Assembly (NCBI GenBank): GCA_030684355.1
Contig: JAUXTN010000046.1
Coordinates: forward strand, 1-58,938
Length of the DNA stretch: 58,938 nucleotides
DNA from: Pseudomonadota bacterium
GTDB lineage: Bacteria > Myxococcota_A > UBA796 > SXON01
Direction of reading: 5' to 3'
The translations under genes and the position numbers were made by a program. This document shows positions 44,111-54,438 of this stretch, piece after piece; the first letter of the stretch is position 1; the number at the start of each line of letters is the position of its first letter. The notes below the pieces were generated by a model. That model saw only the letters and a program-made list of their open reading frames with translations, searched no databases and was not told the origin of the DNA.

Positions 44111-45278
44111 ACCGCCGCAGCTCCGATGCTCGGAGCGCGGCGAGTCGGGTGCCCCCCTCCAGCGTGCTCTTGACGCCGAGGATGCGAACGAGGTCGTCCA
44201 GGGTGACCACCCCCTCGAGGCGGCCGTCATTCGCGACCAGGAGGCTGGTCGTGTCGGCTGCCTGCATGCGGCGGAGCGCCTCGGCGCCGTTCGCATCGGG
44301 GTCGATGAGGGCGTTCGCGTCGGCCGCGTGCACCACGCTCTGCACGGTGCGCCCCGTCCACTCGTCGCGCGGGATCTGGCGCACGTCCGCCACGTCCACG
44401 TAGCCGACGAGCTGATCCGCCACGGCGACCGGGTAGCGCATCCGCCCGCGGGCGTAGGCGTAGTCCTGTACGAAGTGCTCGAGCGTGGTCGCCGGGGCCA
44501 CCACCATGGGCGCGCGGTCCATGATGCGATGCACGGGCACCCCCTCCAGCACGCGCTGGATGTCGAGCTGCTGCATGGAGCTCGCCGCCGCCCGCCGCAG
44601 GAACGACCCGATGAGGATCCACCACAGCCCGCTCAGCAGGTTCCCGGCGATCCCGAAGAAGACGCCCGCCGCCATCAGCAGGAGCCCCAGGCCCTGGCCG
44701 ACACGCGAGGCCGTGCGCGTGGCCGCGTACAGGTTCCCGTTGACCTGCCAGAGGATCGCCCGCAGCACCCGCCCGCCGTCGAGAGGGAAGCCGGGGAGCA
44801 GGTTGAACACCGCGATCACGAGGTTCATCCAGCCGAGGTAGACGAAGATCGCCGAGAGCGCCATCGGCGCCCCCACGAGGTCCAGGCCGACGCCTCCGAC
44901 CAGCGCGAGGACGGCGAGCACCATGCTGCAGACCGGGCCCGCGATCGCGACGCGGAGCTCGACCGAGGGGTTGGCCGGCTCGGCGACCGTCTCCGCGACC
45001 CCTCCGAAGAGCCAGAGGGTGATGAAGCGGGTCTCCAGGCCGTACTGCCGCGCCACGGCGGCGTGCGACACCTCGTGGAGCAAGATGGACCCGAAGAGCC
45101 CCAGCGTGCCGACGACCCCCATGAGCCAGTAGACGCCCGCGTGGAGACCTGGGATCAACGCCGGAAAGGCACCGATCGCCAGGCTCCAGGCCACGAAGAG
45201 CGCGATGATGATCCAGCCGGCGTCGGCCCGGATCTGGAACCCGAAGAGGCGGAACAGCGGGAAACGGCGTCCAAACAT
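44109..45278 (-). CDS. M50 site-2-type zinc metalloprotease with CBS domains
   Basis: The 389-residue intramembrane protease has the zinc motif HEVSH (68-72) in a transmembrane helix, the third-ligand motif LLPGFPLDGGR (160-170, Asp167) and about six hydrophobic segments to residue 225. A cytosolic pair of CBS domains follows (about 245-375; VPVHRIMDRAPMVVAP and SLLVANDGRLEGVVTLDDL). This is the SpoIVFB/Rip-like class, which cleaves membrane-bound regulators; CBS domains may sense adenylates. ATG at 45278 has GAGG close upstream. It follows the GT-C-like gene after 76 bases. Confidence 0.9.
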   Translation of the reverse strand: MFGRRFPLFRLFGFQIRADAGWIIIALFVAWSLAIGAFPALIPGLHAGVYWLMGVVGTLGLFGSILLHEVSHAAVARQYGLETRFITLWLFGGVAETVAEPANPSVELRVAIAGPVCSMVLAVLALVGGVGLDLVGAPMALSAIFVYLGWMNLVIAVFNLLPGFPLDGGRVLRAILWQVNGNLYAATRTASRVGQGLGLLLMAAGVFFGIAGNLLSGLWWILIGSFLRRAAASSMQQLDIQRVLEGVPVHRIMDRAPMVVAPATTLEHFVQDYAYARGRMRYPVAVADQLVGYVDVADVRQIPRDEWTGRTVQSVVHAADANALIDPDANGAEALRRMQAADTTSLLVANDGRLEGVVTLDDLVRILGVKSTLEGGTRLAALRASELRR

Positions 45279-45354
45279 CGGACCTCGCTCCCGCAAACGT
45301 AGGGACGGCGGGCGGCGTTTCTCCCGCGCCCCCGAGAATCTTGCGCCGGACGGA

Positions 45355-47169
45355 TCAGCGCCCGTCGCCATCCGCGGGACACGGGACGGCCGACCCGTCG
45401 AGGGTCCAGAACGCGAGGGCGTCGTCCTCCACGGCGGGCGCGCCGAGCAAGGCGAGCAGCTGGCGGCGGGGCCGGGACCACTCGGAGACCCACACCACCG
45501 CGCCGTCGGCGTCGGTGCGCGGCCGGCGGAAGGCATCGACGCGAGCGAGCACGTAGCGGTAGCCGTGGGCCGCGAGCGCGGCGCGGGCCTCCGACGTGGC
45601 GGGGATCACGTTCCGCGTGTACTGCCGGTCTCCGACCGCCTCGAGCGCGGCGAGCAGCGGATCCGACTTGCGGAGCGCCGTGAACGCGAGCGGGACGAAC
45701 GCCTCCTTCTTCAGCAACATCCCGCCGAGGATGGGCTTCTTGTGCACCGTCTGGTACCAGAGGTTCTTCTGATCCACCAGGAGCGGGAGGTCGATGACGG
45801 CGCCCGCGGGGGCCGCGGCGAGGCACGCGAGCGAGCCCGGCACGACGGCCTCCCACGTCGCCAACGGGAGGAGGGCTTCGCGACGAAGCGGCACCCCGGT
45901 GGCGAGGAGGAGCGCGGCGCCGGCCGGGATCCAGAGCTTCCGGGGCAGCGCGCGAAGGAGCACGGGCAGGAGGCCGGCGACGAAGAGGTGGAACAGGAAG
46001 ATCGCCCGACCCGGCCACCACCAGCGTCGCAGGATGTCGACCGTCGCCACCAGCGCGATCCACGGGCGATTCGGGACGAGGTGCCCGCCGATCACGATCG
46101 CGGGCCCGCTCGCCACGAGGAGCGTCAGCGTCGCGGCGATCGCGAGCCAGCCCCACGCGCGCACGCCCGACCGGGCGCCCTCCCCGCCGCGGGCCAGCAT
46201 CCACGCGAGGCCGAGCACGGCCACGACGAGGTGCACCGCGAACATCGCGGGGATGCCGGGGTTGAAGCGGAGCTCCCCCTCGTCGAGGAGCGAGCCCGCC
46301 GCCGCGGCGAGCGGCGCGACGACGTAGAGGCCCTGGGGATCCCCTTCGAGCGTACGGAGCGCGAGCGGCGCGAGCGGGCCGGTGCCATCGAGCGCGAGGA
46401 GCCCGGGGATCTCGCCCGCGTCGAGCGCCCGGAGCATGGGGGCCGCGAACGGCCACGCGACCACGAGCGCGACCGTGGCCGCGACGCCGTGCCGACCGAG
46501 CGCACCCAGCCGACCGGGCCCGGCGAGGATGCGCCACACGGCGTGCAGCACCGCGACGACGCCGAGGAGGAGGCCGTAGTACCAGTAGACGAGCCCGGTG
46601 ACCGCGAGCGCGAGCCCGGAGAGGACCGCCGCGCCCACCGAGCGCATCGAGACGAGCCCGGCGAGCGCGAACCCCGCGGGCGCCAGCCACGCCTGGGTCG
46701 GTCGCCCGAGGTCGAGCTCGCCGAGGACATAGGGGTTGAGGACCAGCGCCACCGCCGCCGGCCAGCGCCACCCCTTCGGCACCCCGAACGCCGCGGCGAG
46801 GCGCGCGCCCGCCCACGCGTTCGTCGCGAGGAGGACCGCGATCCAGAGGTCGAAGCCCGCCACCGGGCCGAACGTGTACCGCAACGGCGTCGCGAGCCAG
46901 GCGTCCACGAGGTTCCCACCGGTGTGGGCGTAGAGGTCCTTGCCCCAGGGGAAGAAGAGCAGGTCCGTCCAGCCTGCGCCCTGCCGGCCCGCCAGCACCT
47001 CGCTCGCAAACCAGAAGAACCACTGGGTGCCGAAGCCGTCCACGCTGGGAGAGCCGACGATCCGGGAGGCGGGCGAGAGCACGACGGGGCCGAGCACCGC
47101 GACGATCGCGAACGCGACGGCAAGGACGCCCCAGGGGGGGCGCTTCCGCGCTGGCTCCACCTCGCTCAC
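45355..47169 (-). CDS. GT-C-like polytopic membrane protein
   Basis: The 604-residue protein has about 11 hydrophobic helices and a periplasmic C-terminal domain (about 455-604). The first large loop carries VDGFGTQWFFWFASEV and FFPWGKDLYAHTGGN, and a late loop has DILRRWWWPGRAIFLF, similar in layout to GT-C glycosyltransferase-like proteins. No family is named with certainty. The GTG start overlaps the tamA stop (GTGA), so it is coupled to the Tam genes. A role in lipid-linked sugar or lipoprotein modification is only a guess. Confidence 0.7.
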   Translation of the reverse strand: MSEVEPARKRPPWGVLAVAFAIVAVLGPVVLSPASRIVGSPSVDGFGTQWFFWFASEVLAGRQGAGWTDLLFFPWGKDLYAHTGGNLVDAWLATPLRYTFGPVAGFDLWIAVLLATNAWAGARLAAAFGVPKGWRWPAAVALVLNPYVLGELDLGRPTQAWLAPAGFALAGLVSMRSVGAAVLSGLALAVTGLVYWYYGLLLGVVAVLHAVWRILAGPGRLGALGRHGVAATVALVVAWPFAAPMLRALDAGEIPGLLALDGTGPLAPLALRTLEGDPQGLYVVAPLAAAAGSLLDEGELRFNPGIPAMFAVHLVVAVLGLAWMLARGGEGARSGVRAWGWLAIAATLTLLVASGPAIVIGGHLVPNRPWIALVATVDILRRWWWPGRAIFLFHLFVAGLLPVLLRALPRKLWIPAGAALLLATGVPLRREALLPLATWEAVVPGSLACLAAAPAGAVIDLPLLVDQKNLWYQTVHKKPILGGMLLKKEAFVPLAFTALRKSDPLLAALEAVGDRQYTRNVIPATSEARAALAAHGYRYVLARVDAFRRPRTDADGAVVWVSEWSRPRRQLLALLGAPAVEDDALAFWTLDGSAVPCPADGDGR

Positions 47170-50100
47170 AGGGCCCCCAGCGACACGTGGAGCCGGAGGA
47201 GGTCCTCCTCGCGCTCCACGAGGCGCGCCGGGTTGAAGCCCACGTCAACCTGGATGGGACCGATGACCGTGGCCCGCCGCAACCCGACGCCCACCGACCA
47301 GCGGAGCGCGGGGTCGAGCCCGCGCTCCATCGAGTCCGTCACCCCGGGATCGAGGAACCACACGTTCCCGACGTCCGCGAACACCGCGAGCTGCGTGCCC
47401 GCCCACTTCTTCAGCCCGATGCGCTCGAACGGGACGCGGAACTCCAGGCTCCCCAGCGCCATGGCGTCGCCCCCCGTCGGCACCCAGCGCGACGGCGCAT
47501 CCCGCCCGCCGTAGGCCACGATCGGCGCGAGGCCGTCGTTGAAGTCGATGTCCTCGCGCGCCACCTCGTTGGCGGGGCCCACGTCGTCGAGCGCGAAGCC
47601 ACGCAGGTTGGCGCCGCCGCCGAGCCGGAACCGGTCCTCCAAGGGGAGGGTCCCGGCGTCGCCCGGCACCCACGCGACCCCGCCGCGAAGCCGCCCCTGG
47701 AGGCCGAACCCGCCGATCGGGGCCCACCACGCCCAGCTCCCCTCGCCGCGCACGTAGGTCAGGTCGGAGAGGACCTCGTCCGTGACGTTCACCAGCAGCG
47801 TGCCGACGCCGCCGCGCGTGGGGTTGAAGGGGTCGTCGCGGAGGTCGAAGACGAACGAGAGATCGAGGCCCGACTGCGCCCGGACCGCGCTCGGCAGGGT
47901 GGGCACGGGGTCGGCCGGGTCGGAGACCCCGAGCTCGTCGAGCCAGGGATCCCCGGGCACGATGACGCCGGGATCCACGTCGAGGAGCCGCCGGAACTGG
48001 ACGCGGTAGGCGAGCTCCGCGGTCCCGTTGGAGCCGAGGTGCAGGAGCACCCCGAGCCCGCCGCCCGAGCGCTCGAGCCGGTAGCTCGGCTCCTGCTGCT
48101 GCTCGTTGAAGACGATGTCGAGGGCCACGCGCTCGCCGCGCGCCGGGATGTTGGGCGCCTCGTAGCGCGCCGCCGCCTTCCACTCGGGCGCGAGCAGATC
48201 GAGGCTCCATCCGTCTCCCACCCAGCCCACGCCGGCCTGTCCGAGCAGCGTCAGCCGGTGACCGAGCCCAAACAGGTTGCGATGCCCGCCGCGCGCGAAG
48301 AGCTTCACTCCGAGGTCCGTCGCCAAGCCCCCGCCGAGCTCGGCGTGCAGGTTCGGGCGCTCCTCCACCTCGACGATCAGGTCCTTGACGCGGTCCTCGT
48401 CGCCCACCAGCTCGGCGGACACGCGCGAGAAGAGGTCGAGCTCGTAGAGGCGCCGGCGGATCGCCGCGACGCGGGAGGGCGCGAGGGGGTCGCCCGCGCG
48501 CAGATCGATCTCGCGCTCGATCACCGACCGGCGCGTCCGGCGGTGGCCGCGGAGGATCACCGACCGCAGGTAGACCATCGGGCCCGTCGTGACGGCGACA
48601 TGTACGTTCGCCGTGGTCCCGTCGGGGGAGACCACGGTGGCCGTCCGGGCGTCCGCGGCGAGGTAGCCCTGCTCGTTGAGCGCCTCGACGAGCTGCCGGC
48701 TGCGCGCCTCCATCTCGGCGGGGTTCAACGGTTGGCCGACCAGCTCTCCGAAGAGCACGGAGGTGTCGACCTCCTCGACGCCGTCCCCTTCGATCTCGTA
48801 GCCCTCGAGCATCGTGCGCGGGCCCGCCTTCACGCGCACCTCGATGTCCACCGGCACCACCGCGGCCCCCGCGCGCTCTGCCACCTCCCGCTCCACGAAC
48901 GCCGTGCGAAGGAGCTCCGCCGAGAGGTAGCCCTGCGAGCGGTAGAACTCCTGGAGCACCTCCAGCGCATCGTCCACCGCCTCCGGCGAGATCCGGCCCC
49001 GCGCGATGAGGTCGGGGCTCGCCTCCTTCAACGCGCCGGTGAGGTAGCGATCGTCGTAGACGGGATCGCCCACGAAGACGGCATTTCCGAGGCGGTGGCG
49101 CGGCCCGGCTTCCCCGGTGACCCGCACGGTGACCCGATCCTCGGCCTCCTCCACCGCGACGTCCACCCGCGCTTCCAGGTGGCTCGCCTTCCGCAGCGTG
49201 TCCGTCAACGACCGCGACGCCTCTTCCCCGTAGCGGCGCGAGAGCCGCGCGCCCTCGCGAAGCCCGAGGGCCTCGACGAGGCGCGCCTTCGAGGGGAGCC
49301 CCTTCCCGTCACGCACGACCTCCCAGCGCCGCCGCGGGTCCACCAGGACCACCAGCCGGTTGCCCGTCGCGAGGGGATCCAGCTGCACGACCACGCGGCC
49401 TTCGTAGTAGCCCTTCGCCCGCAACGCGCTCGTGAGCGACTCGCGCGCCGTCCGCAGCGCCGCCTCCGTCCACGGGCGCCCGGTCGCGAGCCCTGCCCGC
49501 GCGAGGATCCAGCGCACCCGCAGCGGCGAGAGCGCCCCGCCGTCGCGCACGCGCACCTCGGTGACCCGGTTCGGTTCGCCCTCGTCGACCTGGAGCTCGA
49601 GCGTGACCTCCCCGTCGTCACCCGCGGTGGTCACGACCTCGACCTCCGCGGCCGGGTACCCGATCGCCGCGTAGGCCGCCTGGATCGCGATCCGCGCCCG
49701 TTCCTTGTCCTCTGGGAAGAACGGATCGCCCAGCTCCCGACCGATCACCCCGAGCAGCTCCCGCCGGGCGAGCACGCGGTTCCCGCGGACGACGGCGCGG
49801 GCGAGGCGCGGCGGCGGAAAGACGCGGTACTCGACCTTCACGGCGGGCACGGGCTGGCCGTCGGCGTCGAACGCGACCCAGTCCTCCACGTCCACCTCCA
49901 CGCGCGCGAAGTCGAGCACGCGGTGGAGCACGGCGATGTCCTGGCGGACCGCCTGGGGATCGTAGCGGGTGTCCTGCTGGACCCGCAGCAGCGGCTCCAG
50001 GCTCTCGGCGGGCAGGCCGCCCTCCGGCGCGACGAGGGTGCGGATCGCCACGATGCGCCCCGTGTACCGGACCGCGAGGGGCAGGGTGGGGTCGATGGAG

Positions 50101-50291
50101 GGCGCGGCGGCGCCCGGCTCCTCGAGGGGGTCCAGCTCCTCGAGGGGGTCCAGCTCCACGGGGGGCTCGTCCTGCGCCGACGCCCGCCCCACGCCCACGA
50201 GCGCGACCACCGCCCCGTTCCGGGCCGTGCGCGTCAGGGTGGCGACGGTGTAGCGGATCGCGCGGGGGGCTCGCATGCCGGCCGGAGGCAT
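47166..50291 (-). CDS. tamA: BamA/TamA-family outer-membrane assembly protein
   Basis: The 1041-residue Omp85 protein has a signal peptide (to about 40), an acidic ELDPLEELDPLEE stretch, several POTRA domains (about 75-640) and a C-terminal 16-strand barrel domain (about 660-1041). The conserved barrel part includes the L6-loop region DRFRLGGGANLRGF. The number of POTRA-like blocks seems higher than the three of E. coli TamA. Placement directly behind tamB favours TamA over BamA. ATG at 50291 or 50276 could be the start. With TamB it is thought to move phospholipids or insert outer-membrane proteins. Confidence 0.85.
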   Translation of the reverse strand: MPPAGMRAPRAIRYTVATLTRTARNGAVVALVGVGRASAQDEPPVELDPLEELDPLEEPGAAAPSIDPTLPLAVRYTGRIVAIRTLVAPEGGLPAESLEPLLRVQQDTRYDPQAVRQDIAVLHRVLDFARVEVDVEDWVAFDADGQPVPAVKVEYRVFPPPRLARAVVRGNRVLARRELLGVIGRELGDPFFPEDKERARIAIQAAYAAIGYPAAEVEVVTTAGDDGEVTLELQVDEGEPNRVTEVRVRDGGALSPLRVRWILARAGLATGRPWTEAALRTARESLTSALRAKGYYEGRVVVQLDPLATGNRLVVLVDPRRRWEVVRDGKGLPSKARLVEALGLREGARLSRRYGEEASRSLTDTLRKASHLEARVDVAVEEAEDRVTVRVTGEAGPRHRLGNAVFVGDPVYDDRYLTGALKEASPDLIARGRISPEAVDDALEVLQEFYRSQGYLSAELLRTAFVEREVAERAGAAVVPVDIEVRVKAGPRTMLEGYEIEGDGVEEVDTSVLFGELVGQPLNPAEMEARSRQLVEALNEQGYLAADARTATVVSPDGTTANVHVAVTTGPMVYLRSVILRGHRRTRRSVIEREIDLRAGDPLAPSRVAAIRRRLYELDLFSRVSAELVGDEDRVKDLIVEVEERPNLHAELGGGLATDLGVKLFARGGHRNLFGLGHRLTLLGQAGVGWVGDGWSLDLLAPEWKAAARYEAPNIPARGERVALDIVFNEQQQEPSYRLERSGGGLGVLLHLGSNGTAELAYRVQFRRLLDVDPGVIVPGDPWLDELGVSDPADPVPTLPSAVRAQSGLDLSFVFDLRDDPFNPTRGGVGTLLVNVTDEVLSDLTYVRGEGSWAWWAPIGGFGLQGRLRGGVAWVPGDAGTLPLEDRFRLGGGANLRGFALDDVGPANEVAREDIDFNDGLAPIVAYGGRDAPSRWVPTGGDAMALGSLEFRVPFERIGLKKWAGTQLAVFADVGNVWFLDPGVTDSMERGLDPALRWSVGVGLRRATVIGPIQVDVGFNPARLVEREEDLLRLHVSLGAL

Positions 50292-50355
50292 AACGCGCCC
50301 GCCTCCCTGCTCCCGGGCAGCGCGGGTCCGTACGCCCGCCGACCGGAGTGGCCGG

Positions 50356-53300
50356 CTAATCGAGCTCCCACTTCAGCTTGAACTCCGCCCCGTAGGCGGC
50401 GCCGATCGGCAGGGACCTCCCCTCCTGGCGCGTCGCGATGTAGGCGGTCGCGTAGAGCCGCTCCGCGAGCCGGCGCTCGACCGACGCGTACCAGTCGCTG
50501 GCGAGGTTCACCCCGAACGCCTTCTCCACGGTGATGTCGAACTCGCCGACCTGCTTCTCCGCGATGAGACGCAGATCGCTGGTCACCGCGCTCGAGCCGC
50601 GCTCGGAGATCCCGCTCACGAGGCTCCACCGGTCGATGATGAAGAGGTTCGCGCGCGAGATGGCGGTCTGGGCGAGGAGGAGGTCCCCCGTCTCCGCGAC
50701 GAGCGCGGTGCCGAGCCCGCCGTAGCGCTCCAGCTCCTCGCGGGTCACCCCGAACAGGAGCAGCGCGTTCACGTCGGCCTGCGCGAGGTAGGGGTCCGAC
50801 GCCGTGTTGGTCCGCCAGTCCGAGAACGGCCCCGTGACGCCGTAGGTCACGTGGTAGTCCTGCTCGTGGCTGCGCACGTCCGTCTCCAGGAGGATGTCCA
50901 GGTCGGGATCGAAGGTGTACGGATCGACGTACCGGAGCTCCCCGCGGGTCACCTCGAACTCGCGCTCGTGGAGGTAGACCTCCCCGCCGGCGTCCACGCG
51001 GATCTCCCCCACCATGCCCGGCCGCGACGTGTCCCCGATGATGCGGAGGTTCGCGGTCGCATCGGCGTCCGCCACGTTGTTGCGCAGCCGGATCGTGTCG
51101 TTGGCCTGCACCTCGAGATCCATGTTGAAGTACCGCGCGCCCTCGACCGGCGCGCTCCCGGTGAGCCGTTCCTCGCGGAGCGACAGCACCATGGCCTCCC
51201 AGTCGATGCGGTCCCGGAACTCCATCTCGTCGATGTCGATCGTCCCGGAGAGGAGCAGGTCGTCCACCGGCCCGTCGAACCGCAACGTGGCGTCGCCCAC
51301 GATCGGCGGCAGGTAGTCGAGGTACTGCACGCGGGCGTCCTCCAGCTCCCCCTCGAGCTGGAACCGGCGCGGGCTCCACCCCTCCGCGTCGATGACGCTC
51401 TCGCCGCTGCGGAAGCTGCCCCCGCCGACCTCCGCGGTCACGTCGCGGATGACGTACCGGTCCGACGTCGCCTCGATCGTCGCGGACAGGTCCTCGAAGT
51501 CCGCCGGGAAGTACCCCGAGCGCAGCGTCGCGTCCTCGACGGTCGCGCCGAGCTCCAGGCGCGGCACCCCGTCGCGGTCCTGCTCGATGGCGACCTCCAC
51601 CTCCGCCATGCCCTGGGCCAGCTCGAGCTCTGGCACGAACGCGCGCGCGAGGTCGAGGTTCACCTGGCCGCCGCCGCGGAAGGCGAGCTGCCCGCGCCCG
51701 GTCGTGTAGCCCTCGAAGGCGAACTCGGTGCCGTCGTTGCCGAGGAGGCGCAGGCGCGGCACCTGCATGCTCGTCCCGTGCACGGCGAACACCCAGGGTT
51801 CGGGCGCGGAGAGGGTGTGGCCGTCCCACCGCGCCTCCACCGTCTCGAAGCGCCCCTCGATGTCGACGGGGGTGGGGTTGTCGCCGAAGCGGCCGGCCAG
51901 CGAGAGGTCTCCGGTGATGCGCGCGTCGACGAGCCCGCCGTCCTGCGCGCGCGGGTAGAAGAGGTGCAGGGGGAAGCCCGAGAAGGCGGCCTCGATGTCG
52001 TAGGGCTGCTCGCCCCACATCCCGAGGGTCCCGCGCGTGCGCAGGGCGTCGCCGAGGATGCCCCCGCCCCAGGTCAACACGCCGTCCGCGGCCGAGAACG
52101 CGACGGAGGTGTCGTCCAGCCGGGTGCCGTCGTAGAACGTCCGCGTGGCGGTGAGGCGCCCGCGCGGCGCGGGATCGTAGAGCGTCCCCCCGATCTGCGC
52201 GTCCAGGCCGAGGCTCCCGGTGAGCGGCAGCCCCAACGGCGCCACGTGGTCGAGCCGCTCGAGCGCGACGCCGTCGGTCTGCACGTCCAGGTTCAGGACG
52301 AAACCGCGCGCGATCGAGCCCCGAGCCAGCAGGGTCTCGGGCCCGCGCGCCAGCACCAACTCCTCGAGCGTGAACTCCCCGTCGTCCATCCAGGCGGTCG
52401 CGTGCCCCTCGGGGAACGCTTCGCCGTACAGATCGACGGCGCGCAGCTCCAGGGCGATGTCGCCGTCGAGGTGGTAGGGCTCGCCCGAGAGCACGCCCGT
52501 GCCGGAGACGAGGCCGTCCATCGGGCCCACGTCGACGAAGATGCCGGCGAGATCGCGAATGTGGCCGCCGCTCACGTACACCTGGGTGTCCATGTACAGG
52601 TCGTTGGCGAAGTCGATCTCGAAGTCGCCCTGGTAGTCGGTCTCCCCGAGCCGCGCGCGGATGTCGGTCAGGTGGAGCCGGCGGAGGTCGCTGTCGAGCG
52701 TGGCGGTGAGCCGATCCGCGAGCGGGAGGCCGAGCACCACCGCGTCGACGATGCTCAACGTGCCCTCCGCGGACATGGGCCGGTCGTAGCGGCCGCCGAC
52801 CCACCCGTGCACCTCCGCGAGCCCGCCCAGGCCGGCGTCCCCGAGGGGCTGGAGCTGCGAGAGGTCGAGCTTGGGGAAGTCGACGTCGACGCCGAGCGGG
52901 CCGTGGGCCGCGAACCCCACGTCGGCGCGCGCGTGGCCGCGGCTCTCCCCGGACTCCACCCGCCCGTCGAGCACCATGTGGGTCGCGTCGACGAGGAGGT
53001 CGCCGACGATGGTGCCGGCCGGCACAGCGAGCAGCACGTCCGAGCGCCCGTCCACCGGGCCGTCGTTCACGTGGAACTGGCCGACGTTGATCTCGAACGG
53101 CCCGTCCAGGCGGAACGGCGAGACCGTGCCCACCACGTGCGTCTCGATGTCGCCGCGGAGGTCCACCCACGGCGTCGGCGCGACGCCCGCCGACTGGAGG
53201 ATGCGCGCGAGGCTCACGTCCTCGGCCTGCACCACCCCGCTCAAGAGGCCCGTGGCGGGCTCCATCCGCGCGTCGACCTGCAACGTCCCGTCGCCCCACA

Positions 53301-54318
53301 CCATCGCGAGCGGCCCCACCTCGACCGCCGCGGGCGTGCCGGGGACGAGGCGCCAGGGCCCGTGGGCATCCCCCACCCGCGTGGCGTGCAGCCCCCCCTT
53401 GGAGTTCGGGCGCCAGATGACGAGCCCATCGACCGCGACGGTGCCCTCGGCCCCCGGCGCGCCGGTCGTACCCCCGAACGCGGCGTCGAGGTCGATCCGC
53501 CCGTCCACGTACCCGGACCCCGGGGGCCCCGCGCCCGTGAGGCGCCCCAGGTCGACGTGCACGGAGAGATCGCCCCCCAGCGGCCCGCCCTGCACGGCGG
53601 ACACCGCCCCGTCGAGCGTGAGCGCGTCGAACCGCAGGTCCACCTCCGGCGCGATGAGCCGATCCGGCGCGAGCACGAGCCCGGGGAACGAGAGCTCCGT
53701 CGCCACCTGGTCGATCCGGCCGAAGCGGAATCCGAGCGAGTCGAGCGCGAGGTCGGTGGTGCCCGTCGCGCTGCCGGGCCGCGCGTGGATGCCGACGACC
53801 TCCACCCGCCCGTCCGCGGTCTCGAGGGTGAACCGCCCGTCCCGGATCATCAGCTCCTGCCACGGGAACCGCGTCGCCTTCGGCCCGTTGCCGGTGCCCT
53901 TCGGGAGGCCCCGGAACTCCCGCAGCCCGTCGGCGTCCAGGTGGAGCGCCACCTGGGGCGCGTCGATGGAGAGCGTCCGCAGCACCGGTCGAGGGCCGTC
54001 GAGCCCGGGCTCCACCCGCACGGCCCGCACCGCCGCGATCGTCTCGCCCGTCGCCGCGTGCGTGACGACGACCCCTTGCAGCTCGACCTGCAGGGGCACG
54101 TAGGAGAGCTCGATGCGCCCGATGGTGACCTGCTCGCCGATCGCGGCCTCGGCCGCCCGCTCCAGCGCCCGCGCCGTGACGCGGGCCACGAGGTCGGACT
54201 GCAGCACGAGCAGGCCCACGCTCACGAGGCCCAGCGGGACGAGGATGAGGCGCCCGCGACGACGACGCGTCCGGACCGGGCGCTTCGGTCCCTCCGTCGT
54301 CCCCTCGGTACCCGTCAC
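50356..54318 (-). CDS. tamB: TamB-family translocation/assembly protein
   Basis: The 1320-residue AsmA/TamB-type protein has a basic N-terminus with RTRRRRGR, one transmembrane helix (about 22-42), a long beta-rich body typical of a lipid-transporting groove, and the conserved C-terminal TamB domain. That domain carries GELRYVDPYTFDPDLDILL, GPFSDWRT, DPYLAQADVNALLLFGVT and a final AEFKLKWELD. GTG at 54318 was chosen, with AGGAGG unusually close (2 bases); the longer frame upstream runs into the tRNA region. It is followed by tamA after 64 bases. Confidence 0.88.
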   Translation of the reverse strand: MTGTEGTTEGPKRPVRTRRRRGRLILVPLGLVSVGLLVLQSDLVARVTARALERAAEAAIGEQVTIGRIELSYVPLQVELQGVVVTHAATGETIAAVRAVRVEPGLDGPRPVLRTLSIDAPQVALHLDADGLREFRGLPKGTGNGPKATRFPWQELMIRDGRFTLETADGRVEVVGIHARPGSATGTTDLALDSLGFRFGRIDQVATELSFPGLVLAPDRLIAPEVDLRFDALTLDGAVSAVQGGPLGGDLSVHVDLGRLTGAGPPGSGYVDGRIDLDAAFGGTTGAPGAEGTVAVDGLVIWRPNSKGGLHATRVGDAHGPWRLVPGTPAAVEVGPLAMVWGDGTLQVDARMEPATGLLSGVVQAEDVSLARILQSAGVAPTPWVDLRGDIETHVVGTVSPFRLDGPFEINVGQFHVNDGPVDGRSDVLLAVPAGTIVGDLLVDATHMVLDGRVESGESRGHARADVGFAAHGPLGVDVDFPKLDLSQLQPLGDAGLGGLAEVHGWVGGRYDRPMSAEGTLSIVDAVVLGLPLADRLTATLDSDLRRLHLTDIRARLGETDYQGDFEIDFANDLYMDTQVYVSGGHIRDLAGIFVDVGPMDGLVSGTGVLSGEPYHLDGDIALELRAVDLYGEAFPEGHATAWMDDGEFTLEELVLARGPETLLARGSIARGFVLNLDVQTDGVALERLDHVAPLGLPLTGSLGLDAQIGGTLYDPAPRGRLTATRTFYDGTRLDDTSVAFSAADGVLTWGGGILGDALRTRGTLGMWGEQPYDIEAAFSGFPLHLFYPRAQDGGLVDARITGDLSLAGRFGDNPTPVDIEGRFETVEARWDGHTLSAPEPWVFAVHGTSMQVPRLRLLGNDGTEFAFEGYTTGRGQLAFRGGGQVNLDLARAFVPELELAQGMAEVEVAIEQDRDGVPRLELGATVEDATLRSGYFPADFEDLSATIEATSDRYVIRDVTAEVGGGSFRSGESVIDAEGWSPRRFQLEGELEDARVQYLDYLPPIVGDATLRFDGPVDDLLLSGTIDIDEMEFRDRIDWEAMVLSLREERLTGSAPVEGARYFNMDLEVQANDTIRLRNNVADADATANLRIIGDTSRPGMVGEIRVDAGGEVYLHEREFEVTRGELRYVDPYTFDPDLDILLETDVRSHEQDYHVTYGVTGPFSDWRTNTASDPYLAQADVNALLLFGVTREELERYGGLGTALVAETGDLLLAQTAISRANLFIIDRWSLVSGISERGSSAVTSDLRLIAEKQVGEFDITVEKAFGVNLASDWYASVERRLAERLYATAYIATRQEGRSLPIGAAYGAEFKLKWELD

Positions 54319-54398
54319 GCCCTCCTGATAAATGCGCCGCCGCCGGACGTCCACTCCTGCTGCGCGACCCCCGCGGTCGCTCCCGAGCACGGACACCC

Positions 54399-54426
54399 TT
54401 GCCGAGTTGAGACACCGCGTATACAT
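54399..54426 (+). promoter_or_regulatory. Promoter of tRNA-Gly
   Basis: TTGCCG (54399-54404), a 16-base spacer and ATACAT within TATACAT (54420-54426) lie 12 bases before the tRNA. TTGAGA at 54407 is too close to the -10 to serve as -35. Confidence 0.45.
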
Positions 54427-54438
54427 GCCTCCGCGATT

